In this document: in pieces, positions 26,646 to 38,266 of the stretch
Numbering within the stretch: the stretch's first letter is position 1
Layout of the letters: each line of letters opens with the position of its first letter
Assembly: GCA_028023455.1 (NCBI GenBank)
Contig: JAQFVV010000032.1
Span: forward strand, 2,234,001 to 2,298,000
Direction: 5' to 3'
Source of the DNA: Epiperipatus broadwayi
Taxonomy: Eukaryota > Onychophora > Udeonychophora > Euonychophora > Peripatidae
DNA: 64,000 nucleotides
Program-made: the position numbers and the translations under genes
Notes under the pieces: model-generated
The model's database searches: none
Told to the model about the DNA's origin: nothing
What the model saw: the letters and a program-made list of their open reading frames with translations, nothing else

Positions 26646-27614
26646 CTAGCGGTTGTCTTTCTCTATTGACCTCACATCTGCCTCCTCTGGGATGCAGATT
26701 TTGATCCCTAAGTTCTTGGTCTTCAGTCCTGTCATATGGTGCTTCCATTCCATCTCCAATCTTTGTCGTCCATTTTCCTGCCTCCTTGGGTTCCACTCTG
26801 TAGAATATCTCCAGTTTTCTTTCCATCGTCCACTAGGATCCCATCCGTTTTTTATTGTAAGTGGTTCTTTTGGAGGCGGTCTAGGTTTACATCCATCCTC
26901 CTTCTGGTCGGCCCTGGTGGTATCCAATGCACTTAGCAACTCGGCCACATGGTCCACCATCTTCCTCTCTGTACTGATTAGTGTCTGTTCTATCTCCTTT
27001 GGGAACCCATGCCTAGTTATCCGGAGTATTTGCTTCTCAGATAAGGGGTTTGTGGTCATCATTCGTAACTTGGCTACTTGACAGTGAAAGAATGTTGTAA
27101 ATGATTCCCCCGATCTCCATTTCTCCTGTGTTATCCGATGCAGCATATCTTCTTGGAGTTCCTCACTCCAATAACTGGTCCTCAAAGCCTTGTGATATCC
27201 TGCAAATGTGGTGGGCTTCTGGAACAGTGAGTTCCACCAGACTTGAGATTCGCCCTGCAAGTGACTGCAGGCGACTGCTATCTTGGCCTCCTCATTCATC
27301 CTACTAAACTTGAAATACCGTTCCAGGCTTCCCAAGTGCTCCATAGGGCTTTCTCCAGGAACTCCAGCAAAAACTTGTATTTTTAGAAATTGGTGGAAGC
27401 CGATAGGATAATCCATGCGATTCCCATAGCCCATATCTGTACATTCTCCAGTGGTTCTTGGTCCTATGCCCTTTACTTCGGTATTGGCACTGTTATTGGC
27501 TGACCTACTTATCCTCTCTTCAAAATTTGTGTCTAACCTTTCTACTGCCTTCACTATCTGACTTATATCCTTCCCTATGCTCGTCCGCATCCTATGATCT
27601 TCTACTCTTATCAC
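26646..27614 (-). CDS. gag: Retrotransposon Gag (capsid-type) protein
   Basis: Open for 322 codons. Residues about 70-210 resemble the Retrotrans_gag capsid domain of Ty3/gypsy elements: a segment around 'QVFAGVPGESPMEHLGSLE', then 'ACSHLQGESQVWWNSL' with the hallmark G-x-x-x-x-WW pattern, then a helical stretch with 'SGESFTTFFHCQVAKL' and 'FPKEIEQTL'. Such proteins assemble the particle that packages element RNA. The C-terminal 90 residues are basic and rich in W, R and K, with no CCHC zinc knuckle. The first codon of the open frame at 27614 is GTG; an ATG lies eight codons in. The protein probably began further upstream: an ORF in another frame (27631-27849) ends 17 bp before this one, suggesting one frameshift. 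No pol follows. Confidence 0.8.
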   Translation of the reverse strand: MIRVEDHRMRTSIGKDISQIVKAVERLDTNFEERISRSANNSANTEVKGIGPRTTGECTDMGYGNRMDYPIGFHQFLKIQVFAGVPGESPMEHLGSLERYFKFSRMNEEAKIAVACSHLQGESQVWWNSLFQKPTTFAGYHKALRTSYWSEELQEDMLHRITQEKWRSGESFTTFFHCQVAKLRMMTTNPLSEKQILRITRHGFPKEIEQTLISTERKMVDHVAELLSALDTTRADQKEDGCKPRPPPKEPLTIKNGWDPSGRWKENWRYSTEWNPRRQENGRQRLEMEWKHHMTGLKTKNLGIKICIPEEADVRSIEKDNR

Positions 27615-27630
27615 TTCCCCTTCCTCTTCT

Positions 27631-27849
27631 TTATCTAACTTTCTTATTTTCTGGCCATCCTATGTCTATCCTCTGATCAAACTCTGCTGATTCTCTATCT
27701 ATACCCTCGGCCCTATCTAATTTATCATATTCATATGGCTCCATACTCTTGTTCATATCACTTAATTTCCCTGTCACGTCTATTTCCTGTGTCCTTAGTC
27801 TCTGATTGCTGGATGAAGTCATTTCTAATTTCTTCCATGGTTTCAGCAA
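27631..27849 (-). pseudogene. Probable N-terminal Gag segment, out of frame
   Basis: A 72-codon charged open frame (K/E/D-rich, coiled-coil-like, for example 'DKLDRAEGIDRESAEF') immediately upstream of gag. It is shifted by one base relative to gag. The gag frame itself is closed by two stops near 27650, so the two may be one coding region split by a small indel. Its first codon is TTG, so the true start is not fixed. Confidence 0.4.
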
Positions 27850-29433
27850 TTCTTTTCTGGTTGTCCCTTTCTATCTTTAACCGCCATTATTCCATCCTTC
27901 TCTCCTGTCTGTCCACGTATTCCTTTATGAATTGCTGTTGCTCAACCCTCATTTGCATTAGCATATCCATTATATATCTATAGTTTATTTTATCTTTCAC
28001 TTCTCTTTCACTTCCCTCTCCTTATCTTCATCCACTTCTCTTACTTCCTTTTCTTGAAGATCCATTTTAGCTTGGGACGTTGTATGCATAGATCTCAATT
28101 TATTCAACCCTTGATCTGTGTTTATTAGTATTATCTTACTAAGCTCTTCAGGATATATTTATACAAAAAATTCTTTCTAGTGACCCTTTGCTTTTTACTT
28201 TGATTAGCTATTTAGTTTCTTTGGTATCTGTTAGTTAGCATTTAGACTGCTGGCCAACCCAAACATCCACACTCTGGTTCACCATCTTGTCTCCCTGCCA
28301 TAGATTCGTTTGACTGCCTGCCTGCCCCACCTTGATGACTGTCCTATATTTCCCCAACCTAACCAACTCTGACTCACTCTACTTAACTAAATGACGCACT
28401 TATATATTTTTTTAAATTTAACTTAACTTAAATACTATACTTTATTCCTCTGTGTTAACGATATATATAAATAAATTCATTCTATTTGACTGTATTTCCA
28501 ACAGTACGCATTTCTGATATATATTTTCTAATATTACGTTTATAAATTTTGATCAATTACGGCTGTTTAAAAAAAATCATACACATATATATTTCTTTAA
28601 CGTACTAACCTCCTTCGTTACACATACTATGTTTGTACTTTATTGATCACTTTACTATTTTAAAATCATACATATATATTTCCTTCAATTTAATAGATAT
28701 ACTTCGTTGTACAGGCTATGTTAGTAATTTATTGATCAAGTTATCCTCACGATTATTTTTAAAATCAGACATATATATTTCCCTCAACTTAACTAAGATG
28801 CGCAACTATTCTAGAATCATACATATATTTTCTTCAATTTAACTTATATATGCGAATATTTTTTATCATTTATCATTAAAATATTTTATTTTCAGCTTAA
28901 CTGGGATACGTTATTATTACATCACACATATATATCTCTTCAACTTCGCTTATATGCGATTATCCTAGAGTCCTACATATATATTTCCTCATTTAACTTA
29001 GTTCTGCGACTATTTGATTATTTAACATTTATAATTACAATCTTACTGAAACTGTTTTATTCTTTTTAACTTAACTACTTTATTTTTCGTTACAACAATT
29101 ACATCTAGATAATCAATTCTTTGTTCGTTACAATTTGTCTGAATACTTCTCGTCTTAGATTATATACGTCACTACGCATTTCAAACTTTCTTAATAAAAA
29201 AACAAATTTCCTCCTCTTTCTATCCTTTGTACACATTTGACATTGAAACATATATATAAAGTATTTTAAAGTGAAAAAATTTATCCCCTTCGTCTTCGCT
29301 TCTCACCACTCTAACTTACGATGCTAATTTCATATATTTTGAAAACACATATTTTTTTTTTTATTTTAGAAAATATTTACGTTATCTTATAAAACTAATT
29401 CAACATGTGGTCACTAATTGCACAGCAATAGAA
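27850..29433 (-). other. Long 5' leader of the LTR element
   Basis: About 1.6 kb of non-coding sequence between the primer-binding site and the first open frame. On the plus strand it contains many C/T-rich stretches and repeated ATACATATATATTT-type motifs (28570-29000, roughly every 60-130 bp). It may hold the packaging signal; that is inference. Confidence 0.5.
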
Positions 29434-29451
29434 ATCCTGGACAGGTGCCCA
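29434..29451 (-). promoter_or_regulatory. tRNA primer-binding site
   Basis: On the minus strand TGGGCACCTGTCCAGGAT begins three bases inside the 5' LTR boundary. The initial TGG pairs with a tRNA 3' CCA. The complementary tRNA was not identified. Confidence 0.65.
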
Positions 29452-29454
29452 AAA

Positions 29455-31134
29455 TGTAACGGAATCACGCCGATCGAAAGCTTAACTTCCCTTTTATTTA
29501 TATATAATGGGGAATTCTTAAAATTCAAGATCGTCCACCTTCCGCTACTGCAAGCAGAGAGAACATACAGACATAAATGAGTCTATATCCATACTTGACC
29601 GAACCTGTAACTATACGGGTATAGCCCCAGGTTATTTTTCCCGGTCAACTGTCTCTCGACTGCTGTAAGATTTAACAGAGTTACAGCACTTGGATATTTA
29701 TAAATTTTAAAGGGATCAAAATACTGCACCACTAGCTTCACGTGTTAATTCAGTACTCAAAAATGAGTAATAATTATTTCCCAAACCCTAAGACTATATT
29801 ACTTTTTGGAGTGGCGAAGAACGAGACGAAACAGATTTAAATCAATAAAAAATATTTAATGCAATAAATTTAACAATAAAAGAAACACTTTAAATCATTT
29901 ACACACAATAAAAAAAAAACAGATTATTTGCTATAATGCTACGAGTAAAACAAAATAAAAAGATCCTATAAATGATTGTACATTTATAAATCATCATTCC
30001 GGGTATATATAAAAAAGTTAAGGAATGTCTGTATCATTCAAAGTAAGAATTTGGCCATTGTCTAACTTAAAGGTATGTGCACATGTAAGTATTAAAATGT
30101 AGTATACATATTTACCTAGGTTATTAGGTCTCTGAATTAATTTGAAGTCTTGCTGACCGTCACGTGGAATTTCTCCACTTCTTTAGCAGGGAATGGTCGC
30201 TCTTAGGTTAGATTTTGGTTATGGGAACTCCTCCGCATTTAGGACATCAAGGACTAAGCAAAATGAACTCTCCAGCAGGCGCTACATCGGCAGTTGTTAC
30301 ATCTAGACGGGAACCATTAGAGCACAGTGAGTCTGGTTCGGCAAGTGATCATGATGGCCCTTAGCCAGCCATTCTTGATGAGGCACCGATGTTAGAAATC
30401 ATATCTTGTTAATTATGGCTGCTTATTATCGGAGCAGTCTTTCCACCAACCTCTCGACAAGAAGTCTCCAACTCTAATAATCCCACTGAAATTTTTAATT
30501 AAAAAATTCCAGTCCTTTGTCCTTACGATCCTTTGTTTTCGCTTTTATTCCCACCTTTCTTTTCTTAATGCGCCTTCGGCCATTTCTATAGATTTACTTT
30601 TACATAATTTCATAGCACTATTGCATTTATTTCTTTTACTTAAACAGATTTTTAATAAATGTTTTTTATTTTATTTTGACAAGCATTAATTATTGCTGTC
30701 TTCATCCCACTTCATACACACTCCATACACGCATTTCATTTTATCATCAAATGTGTACTTTTATGACCCAGATCCTTATCTTTCGGTCATGTTTTAAATT
30801 TCTATTTTACTCTTATTTAAACTCTTCAAACTTTACTTTTTCTTATACATCATATTTTAGTTTGTCTTTCATTTATATTTCTTTATCACTATTAATTTTC
30901 TAATGTACACTTTAAATATTTCTAACTTTACTTATTTTTCATTTCACAAAATCTTGACTTTGGAGGGTAAAAGATAAGAATCTTTCCGATTCTAATTCCC
31001 TCTCTTTTCTTAATTAAAACATTTCTTTGTTTATAATTTTTTAAACTCACTTTTTAGTATTCCAAACACAATATTTAATATTCTTTAAATGTTAAATATC
31101 TATATGTGTGATCGCAGTATGTGCGATCATCACA
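29455..31134 (-). repeat. 5' LTR of the gag-only element
   Basis: Direct repeat of 24073-25754. Begins TGTAACGG on the plus strand and ends ATCACA; the last five bases of the other LTR (TTACA) are not conserved at this outer edge (ATAAG). Differences include short indels, such as an expanded A run near 29915 and a 7-bp deletion near 30630. Confidence 0.85.
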
Positions 31135-34100
31135 ATAAGTTGAATAATAATCGAATAGTTTAAATTATAGCAATTTGGTTGTGTTAATCTTTGATATTTA
31201 TTAGAACATTTATAATGGTTGATTAATAAAACCTATTATATTTCTTGGGAGTTTTGCATTGTTTGCTTAGTTATTGAATGGATATATAAATCTCTTATAA
31301 ATAAGATTTCTTTTATTAAGATTATTTATTTTGCAAATGAATAGTTTAAAGAAAGGCTGAGCTAAATTAGTATTTCATTTTGTTGTCAGGGTAATAGAAT
31401 TATTGTGGGTGGATGGATATCCTGAATTGGGTTGAGAGGTATATTTCTACTGTTAATTCAAATTAGGTAAAGAATATTAAAAGGGTTATATGCTTATGAT
31501 TTAAAAAAGATAGTATTAAACATTAGAAAGGAGAAGTCGGTGCATATTTTAGTCATTTCTGAGCTCTAGGAAAAGTGTATTTATTTATTTATTATTGATG
31601 ATTGACATAACAAGGGCTTAAATTTTGTATGCATCATTAGATTGACCGATTTATAACCTTGTGTAAAAGTCCACCCCAGCAGTCGCTTACAATTGGCACC
31701 CAATTCATAGCAAACAATTATTGTTATTAAGTATTATCAAGTCAGTCAATTCTTGATGATCTTAAAAATGGATTGTACTGGGTCCATGTACTTTAACACC
31801 ATATTAGTGATTGTGATTTTAGAGGTCATCTAATTATTAGTGATCTAATTCATTTTTGCAATTAATATTAGATGTTTAGATATTTTCTAATGAGTTAGAT
31901 CCTTCCGTAATATGACCAAAATAAGTTTAACTCAATTAGTTGTGCTTCAAGTGAAAGATCAGGCCAAATCTGATCGAGTAAATGCTCATTTTCTTAGAGC
32001 ACCATCATATCCATCTTTCACATCTAAGGAGAATCACAAAACACACCACAGCTTGAACATTTCAGATCATTGATTTTAAATAAATATCCTTATATCTGTA
32101 TGAAAAAAGATTGAACTATTGAATCCTTAGTAACTCAAAATCAATAACTATATACTATTACATAGTAAAATTAGACAACTCAAAAGATTAATAAATAACA
32201 TATGATAAATAATTTGGTCATTAGGTTTCAATTTTAATTCTAATTAAGACTTTGGAAATGTAGAATCCTCTATGTGAATGTCATAATTTCTATAAATACA
32301 TTAAATAACTTCAATAATATCATATATTCTTTCAAATTCATATAAATAAAGATACAATAAAAGACAAATGACCCCAAGATGCACTTTGTGCAAAAACAGC
32401 ACTCATTAGTTGGCCCAGGTCACTATCTCTCATGTATATCCTTATTATATGAAAAATATTTATCTATATTAAAAAATTATATTTTGAATTATACTTGTCA
32501 AATTAACTCAACCTACAAAGATGTAGATTAAGTTAATTTGACCCTTGTAATTCAAAAAAAGTAATAGAAAGTTAACACTAATTGTAGTTTTTCATCTATA
32601 TATATATTCATAAATAATAAAAGCTATTGAATCTGTATAACTAATTAGAAATAGTGTTTAATTAAATAGTAGAATTAGTTAACAATGCAATGTAAAGATC
32701 TGTTCAAATGCAAACAAAAATGTTTTCAAATAAAAAAGTTAATTAGAGATGTAGACATTCAGAAGATATAGTAAATAATGATGTAATTACAAATGATCAC
32801 TTCATAATGTTTTACTCAAAAACAATAATGCTGAAGATAAACTTAAAATTTCAAACATAAAAAAAAACAAATAACTGATATTCTAAAAAGGGAAAACTAT
32901 CTGACAAGCAGCATGTGAGACAGGCATCAAGCCAAGAAATTAATTATATACTAAAAATCCTATCTAACTGTTTATAGTGACAATTATGTGAAGATTCAAA
33001 TTTATAAAAAATATAAAATAAAATAGCTTCATAAAACAAAAGCTATTTAAATATAGGATTCTGAAATTAAGTAAGGCATAAATGCAAAGATAATTCAATT
33101 ATTCTAATAAAGATTTTGATTCAATGAATAGCAAAATTATGAAGCTTTAGAATAATGAAAATTAAAAACATTGAATGACTACAAATGAAACAATCAAAGT
33201 AATGTGTTTTATTCAAAATTGTATTTTAACATTTACAAATAAAAAAAGATTATGATAAGCCATACTTATATGGTATCACCATTTATCTGACCTACAATCT
33301 CATCTCTTACTTAAAATTCCCAGGTCTCTAACTGCTATTCCTCATAGTCCTGAGCAGTTTAGTATATTGATAAGTTTAAAAGCTAAGAGTTCATGGATTA
33401 ATTCCTAGTTCAGCAAAGTCAGTTTATTAATCGAGATAGAACTGAACTCAATTGAACATTTGGGCACTTGAATATCACATGACCTTTCAAGAAATTAACC
33501 ATAGTCTTAATCTCATAAATTTGAATAGCTTCATCTAACACGACCATACTGAATTGGTGGCCTTCTTACAGACATTAAAACATAAGAAATTTTAAAAACT
33601 ACATTTAATTACAAAAATGATTTAGTTTTTATTTATAAAGCCTCTAGTATTTCATATTACTGCATGATAACAGTTATAAAGATGTTTATATATATATATA
33701 GTGTTAAATGATAAATTACATACTTCTAAAAACTAAAACAAAAAGTTTTTTACATTCATATAAGGCCAAATTAAAATAATATATATATATTTTATATTCA
33801 TGATATATCAATTACAATGAACTGAAACATATCTTTCTATTCTTTTGAGATTATACAATTTATATATATATCAAACAGGAGCACACCAACAATGTGGGTT
33901 GCACATAAGCATAAGGATAGTAGGGGATAGTAAGAGCACCAAAGACTACAGGCAAGGTGGAAATACTTAAAAAAATGTTATTCATTAATTATATCAAAAA
34001 TAAATTACATTTTTGTTTAAATGTTACTTATATTTTATACATTTGTCTTCAATTATTTATAATCACTTATTTGTTACTATTCCTTATTTTATTTTGATCC

Positions 34101-34233
34101 TAGTACTAATAAGTAGTATAGTATAAATAAGTAAAAACTTGAACTTGCATGAAGTTGCTGTTTACAGAATGATGCTCATTTGAATTTTATTCAAATTTGC
34201 ATTTGCTCTAAACATTTTGAAGAAAACTTATTC
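31135..34233. other. AT-rich intergenic DNA
   Basis: No gene or element recognised. Scattered TA runs (33690-33700, 33780-33790). Short C/G-richer patch at 31665-31720 without a readable feature. Confidence 0.5.
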
Positions 34234-34455
34234 TTAACCACATATGAACAATGCTAATAAAGCCAAAATGTAAACAAAAACTAATAAAGACTGCCAAAAT
34301 GTAAAGGGTAAACTGAATAGCTTGTAGATTTGGTTAATCATGAATATAACAAAAAATATTATAAAACTGGGCAGGGTTAAGTGGTCTGCAAGTGTCTCAT
34401 AGATTTGGGCAACCGCATATAATACATAAATTGTAAACCAAGTGTTTTTCTCCAT
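34234..34455 (-). CDS. Possible 73-residue two-membrane-segment microprotein
   Basis: ATG-initiated open frame of 73 codons ending in TAA. The N-terminal 25 residues are mixed (charged E/K/D/H with W, Y and P); two hydrophobic stretches follow (about residues 28-45 and 50-71), joined by the short polar turn 'NQIYKLFSLPF'. This could be a small integral membrane protein or a last exon. I recognise no family. Caution: T-rich DNA readily yields hydrophobic ORFs, the -3 base of the start is T, and the segment contains a duplicated GCCAAAATGTAAA that argues for chance. The region is isolated, with no neighbour gene in at least 600 bp. Confidence 0.22.
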   Translation of the reverse strand: MEKNTWFTIYVLYAVAQIYETLADHLTLPSFIIFFVIFMINQIYKLFSLPFTFWQSLLVFVYILALLALFICG

Positions 34456-35045
34456 TTATGCACTAAATATTTGGGCACTCAAAAATACATTATATAAATG
34501 TTGTATAGACAATTAAATATATAACTAATAATAGACAAATAAATGTGGTTCACAGTTTAAATTTATATTTGCAACAAACTCATGAATTTTTAAGGCACCA
34601 ATGGTCCAGAGAATGAGTATCTTGCTTGGTAAAGAAAACAAATTTCAGTAAATGATGACTCCTTCAAGATAAAGTATAATATGGGATGTACAATGAATTA
34701 TCTTAATTGTAAACTAAATTGTGTAATAAAATAAATTTTATAATTGATACAATGGGAAAATCAAAATACCTAAGTTAATAATAATATAAATTTATTGAAA
34801 TAAGCATTAACTCATTGATGTGGAAAAAATAAAAATCGTGATTTTTTTTGTTTATATATAATTTATCTCCAGCCCTTCTTAAGATTGCAATTAATAGATG
34901 TGATATACAATTTAATTCATTAATGCATAGTCATAAAAGGGTTAAAGATAAATTCTTTTAACAAAGTAATAAAAGTTTTTAATAATGTTACTTTTTTTAA
35001 AATGTATATTTCTCCTATCATTTAAATGATAATGAATGCAATGTA
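34456..35045. other. AT-rich intergenic DNA
   Basis: Nothing recognised. Confidence 0.5.
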
Positions 35046-35056
35046 AGTTAAGTTAT

Positions 35057-36266
35057 CATCATCAACCATTATCAATCCACTGCAGGATGAAGGTCTCTCC
35101 AAGTTTAATCCATCTTCTCCGATCTTTAGCTTCTCTTTTCCACAACACCCCTGCACATTTTCTTATTTCATCCATCCATCTCACATGTGGTCTCTTTCTG
35201 GGTCTTTTACAATCTCTTGGAATCCAGTTTAAAATTTCAATTGTCCATCTATTATCATTTCTTCTAGCAATATGTCCAGCCCAACTCCATTTCAATCTTT
35301 TAATTTTTTCAATAAGATCAGTAACACCTGTTTGTTGTCTTACCCATACATTGTGTTTTCGATCTCTTCTTGTTACTCCCAACATACACCTCTCCATACT
35401 CCTTTGAGTGGTCTGAAATCTCTGTATTGCTCTTCTATTAAGTGTCCAAGTCTCAGATCCATAAGTAAGAACTGATAAAACACATTTGTTAAAAACCATT
35501 CTTTTCAAACACATAGGCATATTTCCTTTTAGTATCAAGTTATTTCTACCAAAAGCACTCCAACCAAGTTTAATTCTATGATTAATTTCCTCCATTATGT
35601 TTCCATCTGTATTAATAATCTGACCTAGGTATTTGTAACTGTTAACTTCTTCTAATTCTTTATAATCAATCTTTATTTTCATATTTTGAGCAAATCGATT
35701 AAACATTACTTTAGTCTTTTTAACATTTATCTTTAGTCCTACTTTTCTACTTTCATCTGCTAACTCCTGCAACATTTCCTGCAGCTCTGAAGCATTATTT
35801 GCAAAAACAACTACATCATCTGCAAAATCTAAATGACTTAAATACTCTCCATTTACTTTCATTCCTTTAGTTTCCCATTTTAATCCACAAAATACTTCTT
35901 GCAGCACTGCTGTAAAAAGTTTTGGAGATATGGAGTCACCTTGCCTTACACCTTTCTCACTGTTGATTTTTCCAGTATCATTATGTAATCTAATTGTTGC
36001 TGTTGCATTTTTATAAATATTCTTTAAAATATGACAATATCCTGGATCTATACCTTGATGATCCAATGCTTTAATCACTGAAGAAATGTGTATAGAATCA
36101 AATGCCTTTTCATAAAGAAGAAAGACCGTGGTGTTTCTTGATCTTAAACTCAGAGGTAAAAAGCCAATAAACTCACCACGCTGGCTAATGTGTGTTGGTG
36201 AGCAATCCATCCATGTTCGTATACTATATGAATAATCACATAGTAATAACAGCTGCAACGACAAGG
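35057..36266 (-). mobile_element. 5'-truncated RTE-type LINE with 11-bp target duplication
   Basis: Flanked by AGTTAAGTTAT at 35046-35056 and 36267-36277. On the minus strand it ends in GATGATGATAAC just after the stop codon, so it has almost no 3' UTR, as RTE-type elements do. The body is the C-terminal two thirds of the polymerase ORF. The first approximately 140 bp (36127-36266) do not read as LINE protein and may be a foreign 5' extension. Confidence 0.8.
35062..36264 (-). pseudogene. RTE-type reverse transcriptase, N-terminally truncated but otherwise open
   Basis: Open for about 360 codons from the first catalytic block to the stop. Visible in order: 'YEKAFDSI' (RT block A aspartate), 'GVRQGDSISPKLF' (block B), 'FADDVVVFA' (catalytic FADD, block C), 'KTKVMF' (block D), 'YLGQII' (block E), then the C-terminal domain 'MERCMLGVTRRDR' and 'LKWSWAGHIARR', ending 'GETFILQWIDNG'. 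That ending is characteristic of RTE-like LINEs of invertebrates. The APE endonuclease and RT fingers are missing. The first 47 codons before 'YEKAF' do not align with the family, so the reading-frame start is accidental. The near-intact frame suggests a fairly young copy. Confidence 0.85.
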
Positions 36267-36277
36267 AGTTAAGTTAT

Positions 36278-36976
36278 ACTAATAGAAATTATTAATAAAA
36301 AAAAAGTTTAATAAATGTTTACTAAAAAAATTATTATTATGCTTTTTTTCTTCCCATGAAACTTATTAAACAGTGCTGATTTAAAAGGATGTTTTTACTA
36401 GCGTCTGTTACCACAGTTTTATCTAATTATTATTCTTGTTGACATTACAATCCAGGTGAAATCAATTATCTTAACTCTATGACAGACAGCACAGCATTAG
36501 TGATATCCATTTCATTTTAATCATGAAGATATCAAATGAAAGGGAGATCATGTCCCCTTTCTCCAAGTTGTCTCAATCACAGTGCAAATTTCTTTTGCTA
36601 TATGTCGTGAATATATTTATAAAAGGTAAAATAAACACAAATTTTTAAACAAACAAGTTTGTGTCTACTTGCTAAAATTGTTTCTGTAACTATGGAAACA
36701 CAAAATGTATTCCTTTTCTTTTCTAAATACAGACTTGTGATCAGGTGATTCTCTTTCTTCTAATTCTAATAAGGCATTGTTATCATTCAATAATAATTTA
36801 AACAAAATATTTCATTCTTTAAATTTAAAAAAATAAATGGTTCACTTATTCCAGACTCATTCAAAACAATATTTTTTTTTTCTATTAAATATATGATCTT
36901 TAATTGTTTTCTTTATTTAGTTATTTATACACCACAAGGAAACAATAGATGGCAACATGTGTATATCACAACATAA
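36278..36976. other. AT-rich spacer between two LINEs
   Basis: Nothing recognised. Confidence 0.5.
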
Positions 36977-37027
36977 ATATATAACTGTAATGGAGAAGAA
37001 AGAATTAAAAGAATTTATAAAAGAGTA

Positions 37028-37737
37028 GTTAGGAAAGAAGAAATTGTTAAAATTGGGTTTTTGAATATGCAAGGTGGTAGGAGGCCAGAAAAGTGGATGG
37101 AATTAAATAAAACAATTGAAATGAAGAGCTTGAAGTATTAGCAGTAGTGGAAACACATCTAAGAGAAGAAGAACCTATTTTGGAACAGTTGGTATGGCAG
37201 GGTATAAATAGAAAAGAAAAAAGGGGTGGTGGTATAGGTGTTATATCAAAAAAATATTTAAATATTGTTAAATGTCAAGAACATTTGTGGTTTGAATTAA
37301 GGTTGGGTAGACAAGAATGGATCGTGGCTATAGTTTATATAGCCACTGGAGATAGTCAAATTATAATGGAGTGGAATAGTAACATATATGAATGTCTAGT
37401 TAAGGACATACAAAGTTTTAAAGAAAAGAGGAAGAGAATAATGGTTATAGGGGATATGAATGGACATATTTAAAAAATTGATGATGTAGATAATAAAAAT
37501 GGACAGCTTTTGAAGGAATTTTATCAGAAAGTGAATTTGAGTATTGGAAATTTATTAAATATATATGAGGGACAATATACATGGTCTAGAAATATATTTC
37601 ATACATTAGATTATGTATTGGTAGAGAAAGAGGGAATGAATAAAATATGGAAAATTAAGGTGTATGATAATGAAGAAAAAGTATGCACTAGTGATCATAA
37701 CTTTATTGTAATTGAAAATGAATGTGGTGGAGAATAG
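37028..37737 (+). pseudogene. LINE APE endonuclease domain
   Basis: In two or three frames the motifs of the apurinic/apyrimidinic-type endonuclease that nicks the target DNA are readable: 'VKIGFLNMQG' (metal-binding asparagine), 'VLAVVETHL' (catalytic glutamate), 'GGGIGVISKK', 'MVIGDMNGHI' (GDxN), 'YTWSR' and 'TLDYVLV', and 'CTSDHNFIVIE' (SDH). A one-base frameshift lies at about 37120, just before the glutamate motif, and a TAA follows 'GDMNGHI' at about 37471. All active-site residues are nevertheless still present, so inactivation is by frame breaks rather than loss of catalytic residues. Confidence 0.85.
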
Positions 37738-38266
37738 AAATAAAAGTAGAAATAATAGTGAAAGATGCGGATGGAGAGTGAATGATAAGAATAAGTTGGC
37801 AGAGTATAAAATACAAGTTGAAGAAATCATGGAAGAGTGGGTTGGGAATGAGTATAAGGACTGGTGTAAAGAAGTAGAAAAAGTAGCAAATAGGGTTTCA
37901 GGTGAGAATATTCAGAAGAATAAAAATAATAAAAAAAATGAGAATTAGTAAAAGAGAGGAAAGGAGCATGCAGAGAATATAACTGTGCTATTAAGAACAA
38001 GGAAAACGAAAAAGATATTAATGCTAAATGGGAAAATTACTTAGAAAAGAAGAAGTTAGCTAAAATAGATAATTATAAAGAGAGAATGAAATTGAATAGT
38101 AAATTGTTGGAGGATATTAATAAAAGTGAAAGAGATGGAGGAAAAAATTTTGGAATTACATTAAAAGGAGAAATTTAGGGGAAAGAGAGAGATAGTATTA
38201 CTAGATGACGAGGAAATAGAGTGTAGCTCTAGAAAAAATTTAGAGAGAATCTTAAATAGATATGTA
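37738..38266 (+). pseudogene. LINE endonuclease-RT linker, broken
   Basis: Lysine/glutamate-rich, coiled-coil-like coding remnants in shifting frames (for example 37712-37948). Consistent with the linker between endonuclease and reverse transcriptase. At least two frameshifts. Confidence 0.55.

Larger units (their letters stand above)
24073..31134 (-). mobile_element. Gag-only LTR retrotransposon (non-autonomous, Ty3/gypsy-type gag)
   Basis: Two direct repeats of about 1.68 kb (24073-25759 and 29455-31134) bound a 3.7-kb interior. On the minus strand the order is: 5' LTR (right), primer-binding site beginning TGGGCACCTGTCC three bases after the LTR, a leader of about 1.6 kb, gag, about 0.9 kb without ORFs, polypurine tract AAAGGAGGGGAACGG, 3' LTR (left). 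LTRs begin TG and end CA on both strands. No protease, reverse transcriptase, RNase H or integrase motif is seen, and the 0.9 kb after gag is too short for pol. The LTRs differ at roughly twenty substitutions and a few small indels. No convincing target duplication: the flanks are TATAT and ATAAG. Confidence 0.88.

Noticed and set aside
26653-27081. 142-codon plus-strand ORF
   Set aside because: It is the antisense shadow of gag on the minus strand.
35036-35475. Plus-strand ORFs of 123 and 67 codons
   Set aside because: Antisense shadows of the RTE polymerase C-terminus.
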